64,000 nt of DNA, taken from assembly GCA_025345505.1 (NCBI GenBank), contig JANVCC010000018.1, forward strand, positions 59,598,780-59,662,779, given 5' to 3'. Below are positions 51,501 to 63,100 of the stretch, piece after piece (the stretch's first letter is position 1; each line of letters starts with the position of its first letter). The notes under the pieces were generated by a model. It made no database searches, was not told where the DNA came from, and saw only the letters and a program-made list of their open reading frames with translations. The translations under genes and the position numbers were made by a program. The DNA comes from Todiramphus chloris collaris (lineage: Eukaryota > Chordata > Aves > Coraciiformes > Alcedinidae).

Positions 51501-54500
51501 TGTCTCTGCAGGTGCACAGTCAGCAGGTGTAAACTGATACACCACCATTGATTTTAGTAGTAGTATAGCAAACGTACTGACCCCATTTGACTTTATTGGA
51601 CCTCAATGAAAAGAGCATAAAGTCAAGATTTCTGGCTCTTAGTGGAGATAAAATGAAAAAAAAGAAAAGAGAGACCTTTAGTTATTACATAGAGCACTGA
51701 GCCAGCAGAGTAATAAATGCTTTATGGGAAATCTGGAAAGGTCTCTAACAAGTATGGGGGGTGTCTCATAGAGTCTGTAAGCAACTTAGCAATGGCATGG
51801 ACCTAAAGTTCACTGTAATCTCTTTGCTCAACTTAATGGAGTTGATGCTAAGGCATTAAAGCTGCTTGTCATTATTATATTTTGCCTAAGATTTTCATAA
51901 ATGTTGCAGAACAAGGTTTAGATTTTTTCAAAACCATTCATAAATTTGATATGAATTACTAAGAAATTTTTGCCTGAAAAAAACCTCAATGTCTTTTCCT
52001 TAAAGAGCCCCAAAATTATAACTGAAAAGTCCTTTTTCAGTGTACAAAAAGCAGTCTCACATGGCTGGAAAACACAAGATGCGTTGCAGAATAGAAACAT
52101 AACTATCCTATAAAAACTGACCTTGATGTTTCCATGTATTTATATTTGATAAATTCAAGTATGTCTCATACTCCTAACACTCATTTAGAAGTAAATGTTC
52201 AAAAGTTTCCATTACAAAAGCCATCACTTGATCTTGGGACTATATCTAAGGTAGTCTATTTTTAAAAATGTTTTATGTTATTATGTTTTGCAGTATATGA
52301 GCTGGACAACTAACTGTGTGCAAATACTTATTTACCTTTTGCTCTGCAGAGACTATTTCTTCTAGACTGACTATTTTTTCCAACGTAAAAAGATATTGCT
52401 GCTTCCTATACTCCTTGCTGCTCTTGCATCACAGCTGCCAGACTGTAAGTTTATCAAAATTAACTTGTAACATTAGAAACAGCAAGTGAAGATGGATAGG
52501 TAAAGTTAAAATCATGCAGTTACAATGTATTTCTTATATTATATATATTTGCAGTGGAAATTCACTGCTGCCATGAGTATATCTGAACAGACAATGGAGT
52601 TTTTCACAACTTTATACTAATGAATAGCTACAAAAAGGATTTTATTACTTTCACAGACGGAGGCTACAAGCACTTCTTCTGATTCTTAATTCTTTTGTAA
52701 ACCAAAAAAGAAATTAACATATTGTTGTCAATATGCTGTTTCTGTTTCACCAAGACTGAACATTTCTAGCTGTGTCTGATCCATAGGTAGACAACACTGG
52801 GTAATGCTGTTATGCTCATCCATGACATCAGTAGGAGGTGCTGTTTGCCTGTGATGTTAAGAGGTTAATTTTTAGAAGATAAATTGCAGTTATGTTTCTG
52901 TTGGGCTCCATGATATCTCATAGTCCATCACAAGACACTGTGAAACCATCCTGTATTAGTTGTGTAAGCCTTATAATAATTGCTGCTGTCTTTATTGACT
53001 ATGCAAGTTATTTCTCTTTTTCATCTTTCCTGCCCTGACAGTGGATGGTGACATTGTAAACACTGTCTGGATGAGGTGGTGTTATAATTTGGTTCTTGGT
53101 TAGTTAGAAATGTATGAATTCTTCAGTTCCAACTCAGATCATGATCATTCTGTGTATCACTCACTCTATCTGCACTGATTCAGTGTACCTAGGAATGTTG
53201 TCCCCTACTGCCTATTCACCTATTGTAATTCACCTATGATGAGTTGTTTATAAACATTTAGTATTGTATTAGTGGTTCTAATAATTGCACAGTCTCTGAC
53301 TGCAGCTTACTGTTCCACATTATTTAATGGATAACTAGAGCTTATGATGACTAAAATACACATACAAGGACATGGCTATAGCGTCCTGTTCTATTAAAAA
53401 AAAAACAAACCAAACAAACCAAAAATCCAGACTATTAAGATTCTATCACTGTATTTTTGCTCAAGTTCTGCTTGCTTTAATTCAATACGTACAATAAAGT
53501 ACATTAGATTTTACTCAAAATTCCCTAAAGTTGTTACCAGTCTTAAGTCAGCTGTAAGGCTTGGATCACCCTTCTTTTAACACAGTATTTTCTACCTTCA
53601 TCTGAAGCCTTCCATCAATAAAATCTATTAAGGACTTGTTTTTCATTCTGTGTGATCAGAAACACTGTGGACAGGTGGGTCTTGTTTACTTTGGCCAGCA
53701 TCAAGGTATAAGAAAGAAATATTGACGTGTGAAGGGCACGCTTTTCCAGATCAGAAAAGGATGGGGTTAATTACAATGCCATCTGCAGTAGCTTTCAAGG
53801 TGGAGTCATTGATGTGAATTACGTATAAATTAATCTGATTCTTCTCCTCTGGCATATCTGTCCCAGAGTCAGTAAACACTCCTGTTCTTTCAGAAACTCA
53901 AATTCTGTCCGATAGGGAAAACATAGGGGAGGCTTTTTTTTTTTCTTCTCTTTTCCTAAAGAAAATGAGCTAACATTCTCTCTTTTCTAACTCCCACCTT
54001 GCAGGTAGGAAAGTAAGTGTATAGCTGTTTTACTTTATGTGGATTCAGCAGAAACTGCTCTAGATGAATGCGGTCACTCATTATCTCTCTGCTTCTATAT
54101 GCTGAATGTTTCTGTAACTTGCATCAATTGACATTGGCCTTTATTACAAAAACTGACATTTCCTAAAACTGAACGAACTTCACGTAGTCACTGTGACCAG
54201 CAAGATCCCCAGCTGAAAATCTGCTTGTTTTTTGCACTCCTTCCAGGAAGCCGTTACTCAAAAGCAGGGTTTATGGTTCTTGCACATTAAAATGATGGAG
54301 CTATTCTGAGACTGCTGCAACAGTCCATATAACTTCATCTTCTGCTTGGTTAAATTCTTGCTTTATCATCAGAAATGAGAAATGGATCAATAACCTCTTC
54401 AGTGTTCCATTGTATGGCACCCTCCTTACCCTCTCATGGAGAGGAAAACTATGCAGCAAATCTTGAAAACTACATTTTTCACATTACCATTCTTCACATT

Positions 54501-55346
54501 TTGTTTCAGTGGTATTTTCAAACAATCCTGGCCTTCTGCATCCCTAATGGATGAGGTTCAAGAGTCCTTTAATGATATGCTTTAAGCTACTTAGCTAGCA
54601 ATATCAGTTTTATCCTACCCATTTCCAGCTCTGACAATGTGAGACGGTCAGCTCTGCATGTATCTAGGAAGTACTCCATACTTCAGAAATGCCAGCAAGA
54701 AGTATGTGAGAGATTTTCATGTTCAATTATCAAAGCCTGAATAGTAACATTGGAGCAGAATGTGGCATAAAGTCTATCTCTGAATAAATATGTATCTTCT
54801 AAAATTTAGTTATCTCCTCAGGGACACAATTTCATGAACACTATTGAACTCTTACTGACTTCACTGCTACAGATATTTTTGGTAAGTTTAACCTGATAGG
54901 AGAAAGATAAACCTAGCAATAATACACAATGTCTACAATTCCATCCAATCTGAGTCTCCCAACTGTATTCCTCTTCAGCTACAGAAAGATTTTCATAAAT
55001 TCCACTTCCCTTTGGTGTACATGAAATACTCAGGGTTTAGAGTACCAGCAGCCTGCAAAATATTTGTATCAGGACTGACACTGCTATATTTGTGAGGGAT
55101 TTCTCTCTAAAATGTCCCAAGATTCTTCTGTTTTGTGGATTAAAGCTATTGAAACCAACCAGTGAAAAAAAAATTTAAATCAAGTAATTTGGCTGTGACA
55201 ACAAAAACAAAAGTCAAATTGCATTCACATGATTCACATGCCACTCCAGTAGTGGTTCCTCTTATTTTTCTGTTGGGTTTTTTTTTTCTTTTCCACATGA
55301 GCAATTGTAGGCCAGGAGTCCAGGTAATAAAAGTATATTTTGCCTG

Positions 55347-55927
55347 TGTCATGGTTTAACACCAGCTTGCAACCAAACACCATACAATCCCAGTGGGTTG
55401 GGGGAGAGAATAGGAAGAGTAAAAGTGAGAAAACTCCTGAGTTGAGATAAAGACAGTATAATAGGTAAATCAAAAGCCTTACACCAAGCAAAGCAAGAAA
55501 TTCATTCACTCCTTCTCATCAGCAGGAAGGTGTTCAGCTATCACCAGGACAGCTGGGATCCATCACGTATAATGGTTACTTGGGAAGACAAGCACTGTCA
55601 CTGCAAACATCTCTCCTGCCTCCTCCTTCCCCCAGCTTTATATGCCGAGCATGGTGCCATATCATATGGATTAATTAATCCTTTTGGTCAGTTGGGGTCA
55701 GCTCTGCCAGCTGTGTCTCCTCTCCACTTCTGGTGCACTCCCAGCCTACTCACTGGTGGAGTGGGGTGAGAAGCAGAAAAGGTCTTGACTGTGCAATTGC
55801 TGCACAGACATACCTAAAATTATGGTATCCTTGAATTATCAACACTGTTTTCAGCACAAATACAAAACATAGCCCCATACTGTCTATTATGAAGAAAATT
55901 AACTTTATCCCAGGCAAAACCAGCACA
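55347..55927 (-). mobile_element. Solo LTR of an avian endogenous retrovirus
   Basis: This 581-base LTR in minus orientation has plus-strand ends TGTCATGGTTTAACACCAGC and CCAGCACA. It has a near-perfect 5-base duplication, GCCTG at 55342-55346 and GCCTA at 55928-55932. Its minus strand carries a TATAAAG box near 55636-55642. It belongs to the same family as the LTR at 37.7 kb. No gag, pol or env sequence adjoins it. Confidence 0.85.
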
Positions 55928-56568
55928 GCCTAAGGGGCTGCCAAGGGGGAGATGGAGGTGAGCGACAGCAGGAGGTGCAGCACTGACTCTGTACCACAGT
56001 TTGCAGCTCTGGCAACACCTGTGAAGTCAGAGGGGCTGCAGGAGGCAGTGGCCTTCACCACAGCAGGTCTCCCTCTTCCTTCTAACCTTATGCTGCTGGA
56101 GTCAAGGCCTGAGCTGTCTCAAGGAGCAAGCAAGACTAGAAAAGAAAGGTACCAGAGGTATCTGCTCTGGGGTATAGAGGAAAAAAAAAACTCTTCAGGG
56201 GCAGCATTACATTTTCAAGTTAAAAACTGTTTTAGTATCTTTTCCAGTACTGGAGTTTACAAGTCAGGGTAGCTTTTGCCTTTCTCAGAGTGTCTCCTTG
56301 AGCAATCCCAGGACAGATGGCTGAGTGAGCAGCATTGAGGATGGATGGAGAAGCACTGCTGTCAGGACCACCCCCAGGGCAAAGCTCCCAGCAGTTCTGC
56401 TGCACAAACACTTTCCACTGTATGTATGTACCTGACTGTGCTGTCCCCAGTGCAAACCAATAGACCTACATGGTCAACAGGATGACACTACAGACATTCA
56501 TAATCAGCATGCTCAGTTTTTCCCTTCCCAAACTTTTACTTATATGGACAAGACAAGGGGCTCCTGGA

Positions 56569-57380
56569 TGTCCTGGTTTGAGTGAGAACAGAATTAATTC
56601 TGATCAGTGATTTTACTTTTAATCTCAATTCTTCCAACTAACTGTGCTGTCTGAAGTTATCAGTTTATTTTCACAGACAGTACCTCCTTCTAGCAGTGAT
56701 AACACCCCATGTTTAGAGTGAGTACCAAGGATTGGTGTGCAGACCAAGGCCACTGCTGGGTCCTGTGTACCACATTGGGGGGTGCAGAAAGTGAAAGGCG
56801 GCACCTGTGAGGAGGAGTGGACAGGACGGGTGACTCTAAACTGACCAACGAGGGATTCCAGCCCATATTCATCATATTTGGTGTAAAACTGAGGGATCAT
56901 GAGGGTCTTGCTCCTCTCTGTGCCCTCTTGTTCCTCTTTGCCAGCTTTGCTTGGCTTGGCTCTGGTTCTCTTCCGATTTCTTCCTCAGCCAGCATCCCAG
57001 GAGGACTCTGTCCATTCTTCCTTTGATCCCAATCACTGTGTTCCTGAATATGGTACCAGAAGCCAGCCCCTGAACACAGCTGCCATCTGCTGTGGAGCCT
57101 GGTCTGGGACTCTCCCGATGCCTGCTCCACAGCACCAGTGGTGACAGTGACGTAATCACCACCAGGGGGGTTGGGTTCTATACTGGTTTTGTTTATATTT
57201 GTATATATTCCATTTTTATAATTATTAATTTCATTTTCATTAAAGCTGTTCTAGTTTCCTTTTCTAATCACTAAGTCTGTCTCCCTTATTCCCTTTCCCT
57301 TCTCCTTTGGGGAGAAAGGAGGGTTAACAGAGAGAGTCTGTTATAGGTCTAAGGGGCTGCTCTAACCCTAAACTGTGACA
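56569..57380 (+). mobile_element. Solo LTR, second avian ERV family
   Basis: This 812-base LTR in plus orientation starts TGTCCTGGTTTGAGTGAG and ends AAACTGTGACA. It is flanked by a perfect 5-base duplication, CTGGA, at 56564-56568 and 57381-57385. ATTAAA at 57239-57244 is a plausible internal polyadenylation signal, placing the R/U5 boundary shortly after it. Its body differs from the two other LTRs in the window. There is no internal coding region. Confidence 0.88.
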
Positions 57381-57907
57381 CTGGAGTGTACCAGACAGTC
57401 TTGGGAAGCAGTATCTGCTCCCACCCTTCATCATGGCTGTCTTTGTCTTGAAATTCTGGTCTCTATATGCACAATACACCCAGTGGTCATGTGGGACTAG
57501 TATTGACAAAGATCGGTCATAACCTCTCTTGAGCAAGACCTCTGTTCGATGAAAGACTAATCTGGGTGACAACCACAAGTCAGGTGAGAAAAGGCCCTGC
57601 CTTTTTTGAATAACTTTCTCCCAAGTGGCACAGTCCCTCCCCTGAGTACGAGATCAGCTGTTTTATATCTGGGATGAAACAAGTCCTGTAAGGAGCCTCC
57701 AAAGGTGTGTGCTGAGGAGCAGCAGCTGATGGGAAAACAGAAACAATGCAATTGCAACAACTTCTGGATAACCTATATTGGTGTGCATGGTGTGGGAAGC
57801 TACAGAGTATTTCTTACATGACATATTTAGCGCGGCTCAGTGCTAAGCATGGTGCAGGCTGCAACCCAGTGATGGGAAGGGCAGTAGGCACAAAAGACTA
57901 TAGGATA

Positions 57908-59018
57908 AGACTATAGACCTGTTAGTCTGACCTCGATACCAGGGAAGGTCATGGAGCAGATCATCTTGAGTGCTCTTACAAGCCATATAGAGGGCAACCA
58001 GTGGATCAGAGCCAGTCAGCATGGGTTTAGGAAAGGCAGATCTTGCCTGATGAACCTGATCTCCTTCTATGACAAGATGACCTGACTACTGGATGTGGAA
58101 AAGGCTGTGGATGTGATCTACCTGGACTTCCAGAAGGCATTTGACACTGTTCCCCATAGATTTCTAATGGAAAAAGTGTCTTCTCATGACCTGGATGAGA
58201 ATATGATCTGCTGGATCAAGCACTGGCTAGATAGACGGGCCCAGAGAGTAATCGCCAATGGTACTAAATCCAACTGTCAGCAGGTCACAAGTGGAGTTCC
58301 TCAGGGCTCAGTGCTGGGGCCATTTCTATTTAACATCTTTACCGATGATCTTGATGAAGCCATAGAGTCTACCATCAGTAAATTTGCAGATGACACCAAG
58401 TTAGGCAGGTGTGATGATCTTCGTGAGGATAGGGAGGCTCTCCAGAGAGACTTAGATAGACTGTATCACTGGGCCAGTGTTAATGGTATGAGTTTCAGCA
58501 AGGCCAAGTGCCAGGTCCTGCCCTTGGGCCGCAGCAACCCCATGCAAAGCTACAGGCTTGGGGCAGTGTGGCTGGAGAGCTGTCTGGAGGAGAGGGATCT
58601 GGGGGTTCTAATAGACAGGCAAATGAATATGAGCCAGCAGTGTGCCCAGGTGGCAAAGAAGGCCAATGGCACCCTGGCCTGTATTAAGAATAGTGTGAGC
58701 AGCAGAAGTAGGGAGGTGATTGTCCTCCTGCACTCAGCACTGGTGAGGCCTCACCTCGAGTACTGTGTCCAGTTTTGGGCACCTCAGGACAAGAGAGATA
58801 TTGAGATACTGGAGCGGGTGCAGAGGAGGGCAACAAAGCTGGTCAAGGGACTGGAGAATAGATCATATAAGGACTGTTTGCATGAGCTGGGCCTGTTTAG
58901 TTTGAGGAAGAGGAGGCTGAGGGGAGACCTTATCACTCTCTACAGCTACATGGTTGGACATGATGATTCCAAGGGTCTTTTCCAACCTAAATGATTCTGT
59001 GATTCCGTGTGATTCTAT
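57908..59018 (+). repeat. CR1 LINE, 3' part of ORF2 and 3' tail
   Basis: This 5'-truncated CR1 copy in plus orientation is translatable from about 57908 ([16 protein letters not shown]) and interrupted by one TGA at 58083-58085. It is then open for 300 codons to 58994. The open part carries reverse-transcriptase motifs [30 protein letters not shown] and FADDTKLG (the YxDD-box variant), followed by the CR1 C-terminal region ([26 protein letters not shown]). It ends with the ATGATTCTGTGATTCCGTGTGATTCT repeat-like tail. It lacks the endonuclease and so cannot mobilise itself. The long open frame suggests it is among the younger CR1 copies here. Confidence 0.95.
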
Positions 59019-59587
59019 TAAGGGAGGCACAACTCCAAGGTGCGTGTAGTGCAAATGAGGCCCATTTGCTGCAGAATATAATAGACAGAAATCGAGCTCA
59101 CAGCTGCTAAGTTTTATGTATCATTGCTAGATGTCCCAAATACTACCCCTTTCTCACATTACATGGTAAAATGTGTTTCAGCTACTAAAAGGTTGCCTAT
59201 TTCCTATGCTTTCACACTTTTTAAGATCTTTTCCAAATACATAGGAGGAGGTGTTGGCATATTATGTTTGTATGGTAAGTCTGATCTGAAATGCATTGGA
59301 CCCAGCACATATCTGCCATGCACAAAGCAGTGCAATCTCGGAGCAACTGCAGAACTGAAGATGCTTTATGGAGCTCAGCCAGACTCTGCCAACACTCAAC
59401 CCACCCTGCATGTGTGGGTTGTAAAGAAACACTTTCTAAGTTTGCACCTAAAATAATTTAAAGTCTGGTCCTCTTCATAGTACAACGACTTGGACAGAAT
59501 GGAGCCAAGGTCCAGTGAGTATTAGGGAGGCCCTATTGATTGGTGTGTAAGTCTGAGAAACATGGACACCTACTGCTTATATAGTGC

Positions 59588-59606
59588 AAAAAAAAAAAAA
59601 AAAAAA
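59588..59606. repeat. Poly-A run
   Basis: There are nineteen consecutive A residues in unique sequence. It is not attached to a recognisable retroposed gene; a second 16-base A run lies at 60242-60257. Confidence 0.8.
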
Positions 59607-60003
59607 GGGGTCAAAATGGACAGAAAGGCTTGGGGAAGATTTGTTCTGCAGCAAGTGGGTAAACTTCATATTTCATCCATTTCAGTATCAGTCTTCTTTC
59701 TAGTGTGATCCTGGCAACACGCATGATATCTTCAAGAAAAAAAATAACTTGTAATTGAAGATTTAATGTGATGGAGCATTCATACTAAAAAGGAATTGCA
59801 TTGGCACAAGTGCTATTAAAGAGATATACACAAGAGAGCGATAACATCACTTTCTCCTAAATCAACCCAACTGCCACAGCTGCTGAGTAGAAGTGTGAGA
59901 TTGCAGAACAGCAATGATAGAGGAAAACTGTCACAGCTCATGAGGAGGTGGATCACTGCAGGAAGTACTCCTCCTGTCTATGGTGACTGTGTAACACAAG
60001 GAG

Positions 60004-60129
60004 TTAATGTTCTGGAGAGGTTTGCAGAGGATGTGGCAGGTCCTTTTCATAAACCCTTCCAAAAAGTGTTGCTGTTAGAAGTGGTTTTGATGTGCCATGC
60101 TTACTCTTCAAACGTCCATCATGTAGCAC
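60004..60129 (-). CDS. VNN1: Vanin last coding exon
   Basis: The acceptor TCTTTTCAACTAG precedes 60129. The 41 codons begin [12 protein letters not shown], pass through [14 protein letters not shown], which matches the vanin C-terminal strand, and stop at TAA (60004-60006). This exon is too short for standard open-frame listing and was found by homology to the vanin C-terminus. Confidence 0.88.
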   Translation of the reverse strand: MLHDGRLKSKHGTSKPLLTATLFGRVYEKDLPHPLQTSPEH

Positions 60130-63100
60130 CTAGTTGAAAAGAGAAATGACACTACTAGTTCACTAATGGAAGCCTCTTACATAAAGGTAATCTAAGGCTT
60201 ATGAATGAAAACATATTATGGCAAAAATACATTATGAAATTAAAAAAAAAAAAAAAATTCTCCAAAACCCTCAAAAATACCTTTAGCATAGTTAACTGCA
60301 TAGGATTTCTGCTCTTATGTGTGATACTCAGTAATTTTGCTTACTTGACAATTCCTCAGTGTTTTTGATGTATTTCTCTCCTAAAATACCCATCAGCAGA
60401 AACCTTCAGAAAATAGCTCTTTGAAAGGTGCTATTTATAGATTTGAGACCTGAAGTGGGAAGGCATATTTGCTAAAGAAAACACTACAGAGATTCTCAGC
60501 CTTACCATTTACATGCTTTCATCAGTGTGCATTAATTCAATCCATCCATTTAAATGTCCCCTTGAGTTATAGTCTGCAGAACCAAAGAAAGTGGTTCTTG
60601 GATGGGACTTTGCTGCCAGTATTGATTTCCAGCAACTTGTGTCAAATAGCTCCAGGGTGTCCAATTACCTCAAACTCCCCGGGGGCCAGCTGCACCCCAC
60701 TGTACAAGACTTCTGGAAAGACATGGTTGGTGCCAAACGTGCCACTGAGGGAGAACATCTCAAACTTGGTCTCGGCTGTCTCCACTGGCTGCCCACACGT
60801 GTTCAGGTCTGTGCTCTTGCACTTGAGCAGTGTGCATATCTGTGGGGAGGAGGCAAAATACTGTTAAGCTTTCCAAGGTAAAGAACTGGATTTGATAGTA
60901 AAAACGGTTCTCACAATGAAGTAATGGACCAGTGTTTTGGGGTGGTTGGGATGTAGGCATATGCAACCTACACTTACCCCTACAAAACCAATTACCTGCC
61001 AATGGTATTTAATGACGGAACCATGAAGTCCATCAAATGCACCCAGGACATACACTTCATCGTTGCTCTTGTTTGACATCTGATAGACCAAATGACAGCA
61101 GAGGTCTCCTTGGCAAACTGTGTAATTTCCAGCTTTGTGCTTGAGTTCAGAGAAAGTGAATATATCCCGCCGGACAGCTCCTGGAAATGTGTCTTTTTCT
61201 CTTGGAAATTTCTTGATGCTTGTAGAATACAAACTCCAGTTGACAGCAGGTGGATAGGTGGGGGAAAGACGGGGGCGTGATCTCAGCTCTGCTAGCAGGA
61301 GTTGTCCCTCCTCAGTCCTGCTGTCGTAATGGTAGGCAGCGGGTCCCTCTGGTGTGAACAGCCCACTGCCTGCCGAGGACATACACCAGCCCTCTGTCAG
61401 CCAGCACCCTTGAGCAGAGTGGCTACAGAGGGGCCAGCTGCCCCCTTTGCCACACTGGTGGGCTTTTTCGGTGAGACTATTTTCAGTCAACACGTTATGG
61501 AGAATTTGGGAAGAATTCTAAGGTGCAGAACCGCTAAAATACACATCATGGTGTAAAAACATGACCTAAACTTCATAGGTTTTGTGCTTCGCTGGATCTT
61601 GAATCTGAGCCTTAAATTTGATACATGGCCACATCTTTTAGGTCTATTTAAGTATAAGAGCTCTCAGAGTGGCTTATTTGCCGAAGAAGGATATATACGC
61701 AAAGAAGGGTAATTGCATTTCACAGAAGGAAACCCAGGGCTGTGGCCTAAACTCAGCTCAATCATAAATGTTCCTTTCTGGATTTCACTTTAGTTTCAGA
61801 GAAGAGTTACATATGTAGCTGCAGCAATGGTTTTTTTTTGCAACTCACCGGTCATTGCGAAGTCGATGTTGTGAGTATTTGCTGAAACTAAATTGACACC
61901 CATGCCCATAGCCCAGGCAGAGTGAAACTCAATGGCAGTCAGAAACGGCAGGACGTTCATCCAAGCCGTCGGGAAGAGCACGGTGTCCACCTGCAACTCG
62001 CTCACCAGGACCACAGCAGGCTCACGGAAAAGGATGTCGAAGCAAGTGAAGATGCCAAACTTCCCAAAGGGAGTCTCAAAGGTGACGGCTTCTGGCTCCT
62101 TTGGGTAATTAAACTGAGTTTCTCCTCTAAACAAGTTGTACTGCAGGTGAAGAAAACAGCATATTAGAAACTAAAAATACAGATTATGAACAGGTACGTT
62201 TGCATGTGAGATCAACTTTAAGACAAAGCTGGTGGTTGAGATACCTGAGGTGGTGAGCACAGCAGACTTCACTCCTCCAACTGACCCTTTCACCCTGGAG
62301 GTAGCTGTGCCCCAGCTGCCTCCTGGAAGCAATACCCAGCCAATATTAACTGCTAAACCCTGCCAAGACATCACCTGCAGAAGTGCTGTCTGTATTGGCT
62401 GAAATGGCAACAAAGACAAAATAACATTTACTGAGTGTGGAAAATTCTGTCACTGCTTATTTCCTGTTATGCATCATAAATGTAGCCCTTAAGTGTTTGC
62501 TATCTGTCATGTACTCTGTGGCTGCGTTGCGCCTGGAAATAATGTCTAATCAATCAAACACTTGCCTGCTTTTCCCTCTGGCCATAAGCTCCTTGCATCA
62601 GATTATCCTGGATTGGTTGTTGCTCAACAATAATGCAAAGTACTTGTAAAAGCCAGCTGAAATTGGTGCCAGACAGATGAAAAATCAATTTATAATCAAC
62701 TCTGGGGTGATGCTGAAGTGCCTCCTTACCTTGTGGTAACGAGCCACCAGTTTCCCCTCTGGGTCAAAGATGACATCAGTGTTGTACTGATAGCGACCAT
62801 CACTGGGGCAGCTGGGATCACTGGAGTTACACGGCTTCTTGTCCCCAATATTTGCAACCACATAGATGGAGTTATTCCTGGCCATGCAGCTGAGTCTTTC
62901 CTGCACTGGTGTTGGCACAAATCTAAGATATTTTTGGTGAGAGAAAAAAAAAAATAAATTACAAATTTAAGTTCAGATGTGGAAGAAATGCTTCAGAGTG
63001 CACTGACAGCACATATCAAGGTGCTGAAAAAGGTGTAGATCAAATCATAGTTTCTGTTAATTTTCTTTTTTGTTCATAGCATCACTCTAAATTGCTGGTC

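Larger units (their letters stand above)
40860..60003. other. Gene-poor interval TAAR1 to vanin
   Basis: About 19 kb lies between the TAAR1 start and the vanin stop codon. The identifiable content is all repeat-derived: a CR1 3' segment at 45.0-45.5 kb, two solo LTRs at 55.3-57.4 kb and a longer CR1 copy at 57.9-59.0 kb. An open frame at 44222-44596 (plus, 124 codons) has no recognised homology and is probably chance. It may contain the promoter of TAAR1 near its left end and the 3' UTR of the vanin gene near its right end. Confidence 0.5.

Noticed and set aside
55952-56272. 106-codon plus-strand open frame immediately next to a solo LTR
   Set aside because: It has no recognised homology. 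GC-rich local sequence makes a chance frame likely.
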